This document shows positions 1 through 13,600 of a stretch of 64,000 nt of DNA, one piece after another. A model generated the notes under the pieces. That model searched no databases, was not told the origin of the DNA, and saw nothing but the letters and a program-made list of their open reading frames with translations. The position numbers and the translations under genes are program-made. The DNA comes from Parelaphostrongylus tenuis (lineage: Eukaryota; Nematoda; Chromadorea; Rhabditida; Metastrongylidae): positions 1 through 64,000 of the forward strand of contig JAHQIW010000094.1 of assembly GCA_019055375.1 (NCBI GenBank), read 5' to 3'. Position 1 is the first letter of the stretch. Each line of letters opens with the position of its first letter.

Positions 1-84
1 TGAAAATCATCAAATAATAAATAAGTAATACAATTAGTACACAAAGCAGTAATGAACCCTCATCAACAATAATTGCTCTATAAG

Positions 85-350
85 TTAGTATCTTTTTGAC
101 ACTTTATTGATCTGTCTTCACAGTGTTTCTTTCTTCACTCCCAATACTTCTAGCATTTATTTGTTTTTCCATCTTCTTCTTGAACATCGCAGAATACTAA
201 GTAAACACTCTCCTTGCAGTCTTGAGGATAGCTTAGCCGTGGCGTTTCATAGAGCGTTCGTTGTCGACTGCCAGAGAGTGTTGAGAGGCGGAGGTTAGCC
301 CGCGGAAATCGCGCCGAGCATCACAAGCACTCGGCCACAGCGCCCCTAGA
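85..350 (-). repeat. tRNA(Ser/Leu)-like SINE copy
   Basis: Read on the minus strand, positions 345-318 look like the 5' half of a tRNA with the A-box string TGGCCGAGTG, followed by an unrelated body. The body shares the plus-strand string 'tcttcttgaac' and a polypyrimidine stretch with copies at 4,940-5,170, 5,880-6,160, 31,815-32,080 and 32,085-32,290. A tRNA-like head plus a dispersed body suggests a SINE; no coding capacity is visible. Boundaries are approximate. Confidence 0.55.
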
Positions 351-3300
351 TAAATTAGCATCAGCCAGCAATTTCTCCGATTATATGATCAACAATCAGT
401 GCTTCCTAAAGCACCGTTATCACTTGCACCACCTATCACTTTGGCCTTGCCGCCCTCATCAGTCACGTGTGCTGCACTGTATAAGTGCCATAACAGACAT
501 CAACACATGTATTGCACTGCGTTAGTGTCATAACAAACCGCATGAAGGCTCAAAATATGCTGTCAGGACGTCCTGGAACATTTTCAAGAGATCAAAATCA
601 ACAAATAGCACTGACTTAAGCGCTCAGAAGCTAGTGCGTTCTAAAGTCATCAAAATGCAAAGAAAATGTGCGAGCGAATTTCAAGTTGTACTGATGTTCA
701 GATCTTTTGCTTGAAATATTCATTTGGCATAATTTCTCATACAAAATCCACAATTGGCGACTCTACCACGGTCTACAAAAATGTTGCCTTTGTTGTATGC
801 AGTTATAATTTTTTACAATATTAAACAGAGAGCACATCCATAAACGGATCTATGGTCATTTTCAACAACTTTACGACGCTTACAAACTTATACGTTGTAA
901 ATTTTCATCGTAGAATACACAGTTTCTTATATCTCTCCAATCTACTGTTTTTTATAGACCCTATAGGAAACGACTATAAAAAAGCGGTCTAATGGAGAGG
1001 CATAATTTTTTTGAACAGTCACATGCTCCACTGTTGGTCTCTGCAATGCAGGGAATTCTATCACCTGCTTGCGGTGATTTATTACTTGCGCCGGTTCGTT
1101 CACAGAGGAGTTCAGCCTCAAGAGATCAACTGAACCGCTGTAACTGCATTACTGAAGAGTCATTGCCTGACAAACAGCTGAAAATATGTTAAATCATATC
1201 AGAGTATTATCGTTATGAGCGAGGTGTATAAGAAAACAACCGAATGGAAAGGTATGATTTATATTAACAGCCACAAGGTCGACTACTAGTCTGTGCAACG
1301 TCAGGGAATTCTATCACTTGCTTACGATGATTTATTATCGGTTCCTTTACAAAGAAGTATAGCTTCAAGGGGTCGACTGAACGAGGTACTGCGTATACTG
1401 CAGAGTCCTTGAGGACGAAACAGGCGCCTGTCTAGCACTTAGACCTGACAAACGGATCCAAAACACGTTATATCATAACAATTTCTTATATTTACATTGG
1501 CTAGCACATCTTTATTGAAAGTGTGGAATCAAATGTTTTGTGAGCTTGATACAATTGCTAATCTAATGCGTCATCGAGGCATTGGGTTTCGGATGTCTGC
1601 AAAGAAAAGAAGTATACACCTATACTGTACATAAAACTTGATTATCTAAAATAATGATTTATTGGGGAACATGTACTGCCTACAAACTCTCCTGGATTGA
1701 AACTGACCTTTCCTACACAAAATCTTACAGTTATCCGACTGTTGCTCGCATTTATCAACTATAGATAATCGTAAGTAAACGAGTGACTGATATAAACATA
1801 GAGTTATCGATAAACTGATAGGAAGTATGCATGACCAATTTTAACTAAGTATTTATTGTCTACTAAATTTCATATTCATTACAACGGCTTTTGGGTATTG
1901 TAGATGATAAAAATATCAAAACTAAAAGATTTATATCACGTTTTCTTTTTATACATCTACAATTGACTGAATCCAAAAACAGTATGATTGCGCAGAAAAC
2001 TAGCATTTTCTTCACTATCAAAGATTTAACTGCTCCAGAATCATATAAGTGTGTGCAGTAATCGTGATGCATCAGAGTAGAATGAGAAGCCAAAAATTGA
2101 TTCTGTTGCAGCCCCGAAAGGATTAAATGCTAAATTGCTAAATACCTAATTTGCTAAACCATAAACCACAGTTTTGATTGTATATATTGGATTTCTGGAT
2201 GATTACTCTAACAGAAGGCTTATGACGCACGCTGTTTTTTCTTCTTCCATAATTATGCAGCTACAAAGCTACTGCATACACCGTAACATACCACTTGGAG
2301 CGGTAAACATAATGATCCCCTTGATAGACGATCATGGCTGAGGCCCTGAATTGAGACAAAATCCAGTGGTTAAGCGTTTCAAGATAGCGAAAGACTTTAC
2401 CAGCAGGTTTTTTTTTAGAAATTTCGCAAACACAAGTCACCATATAACCGCACTCAGCGACCTGTATGATAAATGATGAGATATAATCCGTACTAAAAAT
2501 TGTAGATAGAAAAGAATAAATTGCTACATTAAATGCAAGTCTGTGAGAATGTTCGAAACCTTGCCGAGGATGATACGTCAGAGCCATACGTACGTTGCGG
2601 AGGTGTCGCCCTCTTCATCACCGGCTCACCCCTAGTATCGCCTACTTGCGGTGGTTTTGTACTTCGCGTATTCAGTGTTTATATACATTTACTTATTTAT
2701 TGTCAGATATCCTACTTTATTTCAAGGATGGAGAGACATTGTTTATGGTGATTTCATTGATTTATTTATTTACACGACTCTTCAATACAATTTTTATTGT
2801 ACCGATCCCTCTAGTTCTAGCACTCAGTTTCGTTTCCCGAGCCCCCCCCCCTCTCCCCTTTGTTAACTAAGCTATTATCTATTTTGAATAAAAGTTATCA
2901 AATAACATGATCTGCAAAGATTAGATGCCTCACTCCCAAACACAATGACGCTAGCCATCTAAAAAGTCGGTGAAGTCACTTTTGAGTTAGTTGTAATAGC
3001 GCTGCATGCGTGAACATCAGCGAAAGTCTTCCGCTGCTACCGCACAGGCAGAACTTCTCAAATTGATTGTCTTTGTATATGAGTGTACTACGAGAACAGC
3101 GCGCCACCACGATTAGTTGCTGCCCTGCGGCGCGAAACCGACAAGCTCAACTAGAGCCCACAATTCATGCTCGAAAGATTATGCTCCCTGTATATGAGAG
3201 TGAAAGAGCATGACGTTTTGGAAACTGCTCGACAAAAAGCCAACAATCACTTCCGAAGCTTGCGTGAAAGAATTTAGTAAGTTGGTAACAGCAATGCGAG

Positions 3301-4900
3301 AGAAGCATCCGAAATGACATAGTGTAGTCCCCTCCACGATAACGCTCGACGTTGCATTTGCGAAGTCGTCTCTCCACATTTTGGAGAAACTGAATTGAAC
3401 CACGGTACCAGACATTGACTGTATAACCCTGATACTGATTCGACTGATTCTCATCTTTTTCACATCTTGAAACATCATTAGCGAAAAAAAATGCAAAGAC
3501 TACAACCAGCTCATAGGTGATTTCACTGACTTCTTTGATTGCCAACCTCACTCCTTCTGGGGGAAGGAATCCAATCTTTGCCCTGCAAATAGTTTGTTTA
3601 TCATCGAATATGATAGCGATCGAATTGCTAATTAGCTGAATTCTTCAAAAAAATAAAAACTGATTTAATAGTGTCGAAATGCGAAGGAAAATATGCGACA
3701 ACCCAATAGTCCAATTGAAGTATCGGCAGAACCGTATGCTGTACTAAAAAAAGTTTGCGCGAATTGACAACGTCCATCCTGTGTACTACTTGTCATTCGT
3801 AGACTCCTCACTTTCGGTATCTCCATTAAGATCTACAAAAGGCAAAGTTTCTAGTTTCTCTTCGCAAGCCAAGCACAAAGTTTTTGTTATACAGTTTATT
3901 CTGGCAGCTGACGTTTCAGTGGTTTCGCTTATACAGGACCTCGAAAGATTATTTGGACAAAGATGTTCTGAAATATTGTGCTGCAACGTACCAAAATTAT
4001 TTTCACATCTAATGATTTACAACGAGGTTCAGTTGTGCTCACACCATGAAATGTAACTTACATTTCTTTCAAGATCTAATATTTTCAATATTATTTAGTA
4101 TCAACCTTAATCAAATAAATTTTGCATGATGAGAAAGTTGATGACTGGTTCAATTGAGGTTGATATGTGGCACAGAAAAGAATGAGGTCATAATGCGTAA
4201 AATCGTGAGAATGTGTGCTTAACATCTAGTCTCTGTGGAATCGCCACCGAACCTCCTAGGCAAAATATCAAATTGAGTGGCATAGATAAGATGAATATTC
4301 AAGTGCTTCAAATTAACTAAGTTCACTGGAGCGATTGTGTTGTTGATTTTTGGAAGAAATCTAGTGATTTCCGTCAAAACTCGCACAATGATTAGCAGAT
4401 TTGTGAAAGTGAAGGTGATTATTCAGCGTCACAGTCAGATAAACTGTCTACTTTGAATTGTAATGGCGTATACTGTGTTATAGAACTTTGTATTTCCATC
4501 CTATCTGTGTTCCTAATTTTCTTCTTTAAGACAAACATGAGGTGATACATTGATCTCTATTTGGTAGCTGTCTCTGTATCTGTAGCTTTATTCCTATTCT
4601 GTAAGACAAACAGTAGGACAATGATAATGTACTAAGTAATTACTAAATCGTTTATGGCCGTGTTAACATAGCGAAGAAATTTTTATTACAATGCACCACT
4701 GTATTAATACGACTCGTCATGAGTCAACGATCAGACTCCACCGAATTACAAAAACAAAAAAAAAATGAGGAGTGGCAAGGTAGGGTTCTGCAGCCAAGTC
4801 GTTAAAGATATCTACAATCTTCCTACCGAATATCAAGTAATTATATCATTATCCCGTTAAGACGCTGTTGCTTTCTGTAATATACTACAACTTTTTATTG
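351..4900. other. No recognisable gene; repeat debris
   Basis: No homology-grade coding signal was found here on either strand. Short ORFs such as 2,261-2,587 (-) and 3,165-3,551 (-) have no recognisable motif and no convincing splice partners. Around 438-490 there is a scrambled fragment resembling the hammerhead foldback family found elsewhere in the window. A partial SINE body with a C-rich run lies at 2,805-2,865. Confidence 0.4.
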
Positions 4901-4939
4901 GAATTCAATCGTTCAAACACTTTGCTTCACCTTACATAA

Positions 4940-5170
4940 CATTTGACTTGACCGAGATCACAGTTCCTTTCTTACTGTGCGGCCATCATTACTTCTAAGA
5001 CTCAATTTGTCTCCACGTGTTCATCGTTTGATTGAGGATTTGTCTTCTTCAAGAACGTTGAAGATTACTGATTAAGCATATCTCCTTGCAATCTCGAAGC
5101 TGGTCACGTCATGAGATTCCATAAGGCTCCGTTATGGACTGACAGAGAGTATTCGCTCAAAGGCATGAAA
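4940..5170 (-). repeat. SINE-like copy, head degraded
   Basis: Shares the 'tcttctt..aacgtt' body and the 'cttgcaatctcgaag' segment with the copy at 5,880-6,160. The tRNA-like head is not preserved. Confidence 0.4.
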
Positions 5171-5879
5171 AATAACATCCTCGCTGTTTGAAGTTCCTTG
5201 ATTCTAAATCTTATAGTGTTATGTGTCTTCTGTTGACGAGGTAACATAAACTCGCTATAACATGGGCAGAGCGATAGAAATGGTAAATTTCTCGATTTCC
5301 TTTTGAAATCCTTTTGAAATAATGGAATTTCTATGTGTACAACATAGTCAAATATCTAAAAACATCATCTAGTCATGTGAGGCAGTATTCCTTTATAGAA
5401 TATCTTTTGAATTGAGACTTGAAAAATTTAAAAATTTCAACATTCATTCAAAAAAAGATTTGACTGCTGAGTAATCCGCCACTAAGTGCTCGATCAAGAA
5501 GAAATGTACAATCTTTGCGCAATGCTCAAAAATGAGTACTTAGCGTTCAACAATTGTGGGCTTGAAAAGTAACGCCTTCTGTCTCAGTGTCGCGCTTTAT
5601 GGCGTTGGTGAATTACGCGTTGAATTCTCATTGATAATGACTCACACATATTCCAGATCGTAGCTCTATTATTCATACCGTTCCCTGTTCATATGACGAA
5701 TACTGTCGTGTCGGTGATTATAGCAGTGGGTGAGCTTTTTACTGATTCTTGATAACTTATATGACCAATCGTTTTTTTTTTGGAAGATCTATTTCGTCTT
5801 TAGTAACTATTTCTGCATTTAAACATTGATTTGTTCTAAATTTAAGTACACACCCAGTTGATTAGACAGTCCACTTGTT

Positions 5880-6160
5880 TATAAAACTGTTTTTTAGCAG
5901 TTTATTTGATCCGTCATCATATTGTTTTTTTTCACTATGCGGATTCCAGTACTTCTAGCATTCAGTTCGTATTTTCGTCTTCTTCTTGAACGGCGTAGAT
6001 GACTGATGGAGTAAATCACCTTGCAATTTCGAAGGCAGCCTGCCTGTGATGTTCCTTAAAGCGTTGTTGTTTGACCGCTTGAGGTGGTTGTGGGCTAGAG
6101 CCCGGCTCCACGCGCGCCGCGTCGAGCATCACAACCACTCGGCCACGGCTCACCCTTATA
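5880..6160 (-). repeat. tRNA(Ser/Leu)-like SINE copy
   Basis: The best-preserved head of this family: the minus strand at 6,149-6,123 reads GCCGTGGCCGAGTGGTTG, a typical Ser/Leu tRNA 5' end and A box. The SINE body follows leftwards. No B box or intact tRNA 3' half is seen, so this is tRNA-derived rather than a tRNA gene. Confidence 0.6.
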
Positions 6161-6784
6161 ATACTGTTATGATTTATAGATGTTAACATTGATTATTGAT
6201 TGATAGAGGCTATGAAGCTTAGTCATTTGCAAATGTTGGCAGAGCGTACTATGCCGATAAAATGCGGTATCACATTGCTTACTATCCTTTGCGATCGAAA
6301 TTTGAATTTTATTAGCTTATTACTAATTGATTATATAATTCGTTATCACATCTGCTGAGCACATCTCAGCACACGCTTTCGATTTGATTTCTCACATTCG
6401 CCGTCTACAAGATCTCCGAAAATTTAGTACGTATTTCTGCTATAGCATCACGACTTCGGTTTCTCTCATAAATATAGTAAAATACTGGCGGAGCCGGCTC
6501 TTTTTAGAATTATAAACAACTAAGCTAAGGCGCTCCTTACCTGGATCGCAGGTGAGTTTTTCGTGGGAGGTTGTCTGGCCACCGCTTTACTTTTGATGTA
6601 CGTTATTTGATTATCACTAACCACTCCACTCTCCCCCTTTCAGGTTTATAAAAATATAACAGTGACAAATAACAAAATAAGAAATGAAGAGCATGTGGTT
6701 CATAATAATCATGAGATATATCAACATTTGAGCGTGGTCTTGATAAAACACTCGAAATAGAAGGCATAAGAAAAAGAGTTTCAG

Positions 6785-8381
6785 GTAGGAGTATTCGGGC
6801 TGATCTCAAACGGCACCGCGATATTAACAATGCGACGCAATCGGGCGCTGCACAACTCGTTCGGTCTATTGTGTTTATCGCACAGCATTGTCAACGCTGG
6901 TGTTCTTCTCGTCTTTATCTTCTGGATAACACCAATTACATTTCTGTGAATACTCATATTTCCTGCTTTGAGAAACTTTCACATTATCGCTTACAATAAG
7001 CATAACTGAACTTCTTATGAGCTAAGTTCTGCAAGCAAAAACGGTAGCTCCACGAAGTCTCCTCATCAAAATTTCTGGATAAAAACGCTGAAATTAACTA
7101 TTTATTATTGATAATAATTTGGCAAATAAATGCATGCAGTAGCTATTGAGAACAAGGAAGGACGCTCAATGTTACTTTAAAATTTTATTCTCATTCCTTT
7201 CATATCTAACTATTCCTTTGGCGAAAATCCCGTAGTTTCCTCTGATCTCTAAGAAACCACAGTAAGACCGTAAGATGGTCTGCGATAAAGTAGGTTCCCA
7301 TAGATAAGGCATTAATATTTCATTTTGTTTTGATGAGGAAATTTAATGATCTTGACTATGAATTCTGGCGATAACCGTGATCTTTGGAGCAAGATTTGGA
7401 TTTCAGATTCCTTTAGTGAGTTAGTATATGAGTGTTTTCATGGAGTTAAGATTCCATTGACTACAAAGACAGATCTTCTTGCACAGTTGTGGCAAATTAG
7501 ATTAGACGTATACAGGAGATTGTGAAAGTTCAGTTTCGTCTAAATCGAGCTAATCTTTTGAGTTATGCATGCTATATTAGAGAGTCATGCTAAATAAGTT
7601 CTAATTATAAATAGGAATTGCCATGATTTGAACAGTTCATTATGAAACATCATCGTTTTTAGTGGAAGCGATATAGCTGACGACCTGATAGGCAAACTGT
7701 TCAGCTTAGCTGCTGTCATGTTCTGGAATGTATGCGTCTACTCTCACTTCGCCATTGCCTTCAACAGAGTCATCGCCATTGCGCTGCCTCTGCGAGCTTC
7801 CTCTATTGTGACCATCAGGAATACTTCCTTTGTCGTTCTCTTCTGCTGCATATTTGGCTTCTTCCACATAGTATCATACTTTTGGAGTGAGTTTTGCATT
7901 GGTTGCAGTTGTGAAGACGCATTGTGCATTGAAGTACACAAAGTGGCAGTGATTGCAACGTAGTAGGTGCATTAGTCACTGAAGTTACCACTTTGATATC
8001 CTTTCTTACAATCACCGAATACAAAAAGGTTAGGCAAAGAATTAATCACTTATATTTTGCCGTTTTGCCTCGCAGACTGCTCTTTTCACAGCTGATTTGG
8101 TAGCGGTTCTTTAGATAGCTGTAATAAGTGTTAAGAACGTAGGTGAATCGAGTTCAAAAACCCAAGTTCTGGACACGTCCTAAACATGGTGCGATGATTT
8201 TTGTTCGGCCGACAGCTGTTTCTTATTTTTCGACACGGTGAAATGGGTGTGCACGTTTTCCAGCACATCGTGTGGTTATGTTATTTCCGTTTTCACCGAC
8301 TTTTACACCTGTATGGCTGTTTTTATCGCCATCCTTTTGCTCGACTTCACTACGTTGATCTGCCTGAAAGTGAAACACAGA
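6785..8381 (+). pseudogene. Srx-class chemoreceptor (7TM GPCR), partial and probably broken
   Basis: Three exons are visible. Exon 6,785-6,945 (161 nt, TTTCAG acceptor, GTGAAT donor) encodes TM1-2 with the Srx hallmark LHNSFGLLCLSHSIVN. Exon 7,663-7,886 (224 nt, GTGAGT donor) encodes TM3-4 with VYSHFAIAFNRVIAIALPLR. The last, ending 8,381 at a GTTAGT donor, encodes TM5 (DTVKWVCTFSSTSCGYV then a hydrophobic segment). Family knowledge: Srx receptors are nematode chemosensory GPCRs of roughly 300 residues with these motifs. The first two exons match the locus at 55,709-53,606 in length and phase. In the third, the only acceptor near the right place (CAG at 8,213-8,215) leaves one base before the TGT codon, whereas the preceding donor is phase 1 and needs two. 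The sister exon is 7 nt longer there. No start exon or TM6-7 exon was found, so a pseudogene is likely. Confidence 0.72.
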
Positions 8382-10149
8382 GTTAGTGGTAAATCAATTA
8401 TTTTAAATGGTAATCGTTTAGTTTTCATTGATACAAGAAGTGCACTAGTGCGGTACCATAAGAAAACATAAATTAGTTGAATATTCAACTGTTTGCTATC
8501 TGGAAGGACATATGAGCATAATGTTGAAGTGAATAATTCAGGTGGAATCTTATTGCTCACTTACGTGTTACTATGAAGAAGGCGAAGATACCTTTGCACT
8601 CAGTTAGTTGTTTGTTTCCTCAGCCTGGTAAGAAGTCAGTTCAATGTTGGTATGAAGTTGTAGAGATTATCTTCTCTTTAAATTGATTGTCAACCTCGTC
8701 AATCTCTTCAGAAGCCGTCCTGGGTGTCCAATTTAATGAAGAGCTCACCATTTATTACAGGTGTTTCATTCCATAACAGAGTCATACCACTGAAATCATC
8801 GGTTCAATAATATCGCTGCCTTCTATAATCATGACATTAACGATGTTTCAAGGAAGAGAATATTAATGTACAAAAATACAGCATTCCTGTAGAATTGTTC
8901 TCAAGCTTAGTCCTTTTTCGTAAATGCCTGCATATTAAAGTGTCAATAAGTCACCGGTTAATCACTTTCCAAGAATCTTCACTCATCATCAACATAATTA
9001 TTTACGTTCCGGAACGCTGTTAACAATGACTGGAGACGCACTTTACCCACAAATTCTTAGGATGCTTATCAGTTTATTCTTTAGAAAAATTCTAGAGCAC
9101 AAGGATACTGGTCTACGAGCAAAACTAGGAACCTTAATAGTGTTTCAAACCCGCGACTACTTTCTGAGGGCTAATGGCTTCTAAGCCACGCGTGGGGCTC
9201 AATATTGTGATCGTTGGTGGACATTGCCATGAAAAACGCTAGTCAGTGATAGGAAGTAACAACACCGTTGATTTCTATCTCGATGTGGAATCGGGTCGAC
9301 GTGCTTGTGCATAGAAAAGCGTCACGACAAAGGCTTTTACGATAATCCGAATTGAATACTAGATGTCCTTAGAACCTCAGCATTAGTCTCTGCTTACCTG
9401 AGAGTCCGTTGAGAAGATTTCCTCACTGTAATAAATGCTTAGATGGTCTCGTATTCCTTACAGCCTGGAAGAAACAAATAGACATATAGTCTGCTCAGTC
9501 AAGCACTTTGGTAGAACGAGTGGTTGAAAATAGTTTGGTACTATTCTATTATGGTGGCGCCACTTAAATCCTTTGGTAAAAAAGTATTTTTTGCTTTTAC
9601 AAAACGCTCCTGTAGTTCATCGATAGCCCAAATCAAGCGAGTTTCATGGCATGTTTAATTTCTCAATTAACTTATTTTTTGCACCGTACCAGTCAAAATA
9701 AGATATTGTTTTGCATTCGGAGATTTCTCAGTGGGCAAGAGCTTTGTTGTAATGAATTTTCAATTATTAGATAGCAAAAATCTTTCCAATTATAATGGTA
9801 TATTTTGCTTCTAGAAGGAACTTCCTCGAGCTTTGTAACGATCGAAAGAATATTGGGTTTTTACACTCAATGAGCACTTCTAAACGGCCAGGGTGTGTAT
9901 ACAGCTGTAATATTAGAGAGCAAGACCGTTTTGTTCTTTTTAGATTTCCAAAAGTTATTAGAGACGTGGAGCATAGAGTCCTTCTTGGATAATAAGTGTA
10001 CTTGGGTTGAACCGAAGAAGCAACCTGAAAAGGTGCGAAATCACGCGTGATGATAAGGCTTGATTTTTGCTGTTCTTTTTTGAGCTTCTAATATTGATCC
10101 AAGACGCCTCGAGAGTCTTACGCGCTGAGGTTCTATGTTTTTTGTGAAG
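8382..10149. other. No gene seen
   Basis: AT-rich sequence downstream of the Srx locus. I looked for a TM6-7 exon of the receptor and did not find one. Short ORFs here have no recognisable content. Confidence 0.35.
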
Positions 10150-10640
10150 ATGTCTACTTATTTTTGAAATCTTCTCCGATTCGGACGTGCTCTAAGACGC
10201 TCTTTAGGGTGTTTGAAATAGTCATTTTCCGAACCATGTTCCGCAAATTCTTTCTTCTGCCCTCTTCTTCTGCACATACTAGTAGATGTACAAAGCGAGC
10301 ATTTTGAAAGTAGCCTTTTGTGTGTGGAGAGTAGGAGGGGAGGTAATGAATAAACATGTTTTTTTACTAATTTTCCATACCAGCCATTTTCAACGAGTTT
10401 ATCTAAGCGATTGAAAACGGAAGTTAAACCTCCATAGACCTTTCTCGGATGAGTTCTATATATTCTAGTTGATTTCTTAACAACTCGGAACACATATCCA
10501 TCTTCTCCTGTGTTGAGAAGATAACAAAGTAGTCGTCGAAATACCTAGAGTAGAGTAATGGCCAAAAAACCGGGTGACTGGGCTTCAAGTTTGGACACGA
10601 AAGTTTCGGCAAGACTCGCTGCCAGTCGCCATCCCATTAT
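10150..10640 (-). pseudogene. Penelope-like element reverse-transcriptase fragment
   Basis: On the minus strand one frame reads YSRYFDDYFVIFSTQE, the RT catalytic motif (Y/F-x-D-D) in the PLE context, followed by LLRNQLEYIELIRE. A neighbouring frame continues with a PLE-like stretch (IHYLPSYSPHTKGYFQNARF). The frame changes at least twice and both ends are missing, so this is a decayed fragment. PLEs are retroelements whose protein combines an RT with a GIY-YIG endonuclease. Confidence 0.6.
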
Positions 10641-13600
10641 CACTCCTTTCAGTTGTGGCTAGTACTTTTCGCCTGATAATCAAACAGTTCAGAACATGTT
10701 AAGGAGAGCCACAAGCTGCTGAATAAGAAAACGGTGCATGTTTATTGCTCCTTCGCGCTGCATTAGAATAGAGGGGCGGTAGACGAAATGTCATCAGTAG
10801 TTATTGACTTATAACACATAAGTAGGCAGGTTGAAATTTAGTAATTGCTAGGTGAATTAGAAATTGAACGCTACGTAAAGTGCTTATTGAATTAGAAACT
10901 GTTAGGCGATTCAACTAATAATTAGATGTTAGCTAGATTGTGAATCGATGTCTTCTTAGAGAACCAGTGTTTTGTCGTCAATTTTCTTTCATTAAGGGCT
11001 TATACATTAGTTTTCAATTTCAGGGAATGCGGTCTTGTCGGAGTGCTGTCTATTCAGATGTCGCTCAAGGAAGGAGACAGCAATTAGAGGTTCGCTTCTT
11101 TGAGCAGGTATGGCACTTGGATACCCACATGGGCGCCGGATGGTTTAAAAAATTCAAGATCACAAATCCTTGTGACAGTTGCATTTGATTTATTGCAGGC
11201 ATTATTCGAAAATGCGTTATTTATATTCCAACACATTAGATTCTACTGCATCAGTCCGCATTTTAAAAATCGTTGGGCTATATTCCTGACTGGTACATTT
11301 CCTTGAGAGCTGTGTCACGCACTGGATGGGTATGGAGAATATTAACAGTTTCTTCAGTGTATTGTGTGGCGAGATACGTTGAAGGTGTATATTCAGAAGT
11401 TAAACGATCCGGAATAATTTAGCACTACAAAAAAAATACGGCAAAAGTATACTCAGTACTCGTAAATTTTGTTGGCCGTCATTTACATCATAACTAGCCA
11501 AAGTGATAGATCAAGATATGATGTTTGAAATTTAAATGCTTTCAACTAGTGTTTTATTTACAGGATCATCATTGTATTGTTCCACTTTCGGTTCTCTTAT
11601 CTCGCTATCAATACATCTCGCACAAGTCCGCTAAAGGTAAATTGACGCATTGCCGCTGTCATAAACTAAGCTTAGTGATTTCCAGAGTTCTAGTGATTTT
11701 AATAATCTCTATGCCAAAGCTTCCTTTCAGGCAATTGAACTTGCTAATATCTCCCAAATAGAGGCAAAACAAGCAAGTAAGTGTGAGTCAAAAGGTGCAG
11801 CAGAGCGAATCTGGACGATAAATGCGGAATTTGATATATACTCCTGTTAACTTCTATACTATAGGTCGATTTCGAATTTGAACTGCACGACTTTTCAAGT
11901 AGAAAAACGTGCAATCACCGTCCATTTTCTTCTAGGGTAATGTGTTGGGTGATCAGAATAACTGGATTGGACACAATGGAGAAGGTCAACAAATATGAGT
12001 TCAATTCGGTTATAAGGAAACAAGAAAAAAATATATTTCTTTCGCTGGGCGAACTTTTTCTCAGGAGTGTTCAGTTATCATTTGAAAATTCAACCCTCTG
12101 GCTGACACCCTACATCGCCATTTTTAAATCAGTCTTTCTATGGCGCCGTAGCATCCAGAATAAGATTGTGCTTCACATTCGCCGTGCGTCTTCATTTTTA
12201 TCAAGCAAATGTTCGTTGGAAACATAAAAGGCATATGGACGTGCAGAGTGAATCTCGTAATACCTGAGTCAGTCATTTTATCTAAAGCTTCTTGCAAAGC
12301 GGACAAAAAATTTTTCAGTTGAATAACAAGTTGCACCCCACATATCTAACGGTCAGGGCATTTATCGATTGCACTTTCCCTAGCCCGTTGATTAGCTGGT
12401 AAACAAGCTGGGCGAAAAAATGAAATTCGATCTTATTTTTCCTCCTACACTTCAGTGGAGCTGTCTTTTCAGAAAATAAGCACAGCTTTGGAATAACTGA
12501 AACTTACGATGAACAATTTCATTGATTCATGTGCCCATCGCTTCTCCAAGATAACAGCGCTGCATATTTTTCGAATTCAATCTGAGTCGAAATTCCACAT
12601 TTTATAGGTGATATGACTGACATATCGAAACATATGTTGATTGGAACACCATTATAACCCGAGAACATGTACAATAAAATTTCGAAGAAGAATCTACTGA
12701 TTCCCCCTAGTTGACATTCGCCCGTTTTGCTTCCGTGACATGGTAACAAACAAAATATGAGAATACCAGAGCGTAATCATTGTAGGCTCCCATTAATTCT
12801 TTCCCATTACCTATTCTTTCCCGTTCTTCCACAGTCAGCATTTCCAACTTTGTTTCTCCACAAGCTCTTCTTAATTTTCATTTTTATGTTTCTCTCTGTA
12901 GTTTCTTTATTTTCATTTTCAACCTACACAAACTGCTTGTTCTTCTTCGCTGGCTGTTGTCTGTATCTCAGAGAATATTCTCCCACTTTACACAAAAATC
13001 TTTCCTTTATATGTCAGTTGTAGAAGGAATAAAAGAAGATGTGAACGGTGCTTTCTGATGCATTACTTGTCTGAATTGCTCATATATAAATCAAGTTTAG
13101 AACTCGCCAGCAAGCTCTGGCTATGCTTCACCTTCAATGAAGCAATAGTATACAACACTAATGAAAGAATTTGATGTTTGGTCGTAGCAAGTCAGTCAAC
13201 TACAGAAGGATGACATTCAGCGCTGATAGTCATCTTTTCAAAGCTATTTTGTTTTTCCAAATCATTTTTGTAATTTCGCTTCTTGCAGTAAAATCCTTTT
13301 AAGCATTCATTCATACAAACAGTACAAACTGCACATTGTATTATTTGCACCCTGTCCTTCTCAGTAATGAGAGCATTAGAGCCATTCTTATTCCACTATA
13401 CATCTTCAAATTTCCCTAATCTCATTATGTTATTAATCATATATAGTCTTTGGGAATTTTTTTAGCCGTGTATTTGAGATTTGTTACGTTACATTTTTGC
13501 TTGTGGCTACATCGCTTACGCGCGTTTCGGCGACTTCTCCATCATGAGAGCCCTTTCTCAGCCAATCTCTCCCTATCATAGAGATAGATCGAGGAATCGT

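Noticed and set aside
438..490. Hammerhead motif near the left end
   Set aside because: The minus strand has CTGATGAGG and GGCC, but the parts are in a scrambled order without GAAA in place or a pairable stem I.
12757..13023. 88-codon hydrophobic ORF that could look like a membrane protein
   Set aside because: It is a pyrimidine-rich tract translated as Phe/Leu/Ser, without signal, motif or partner exons.
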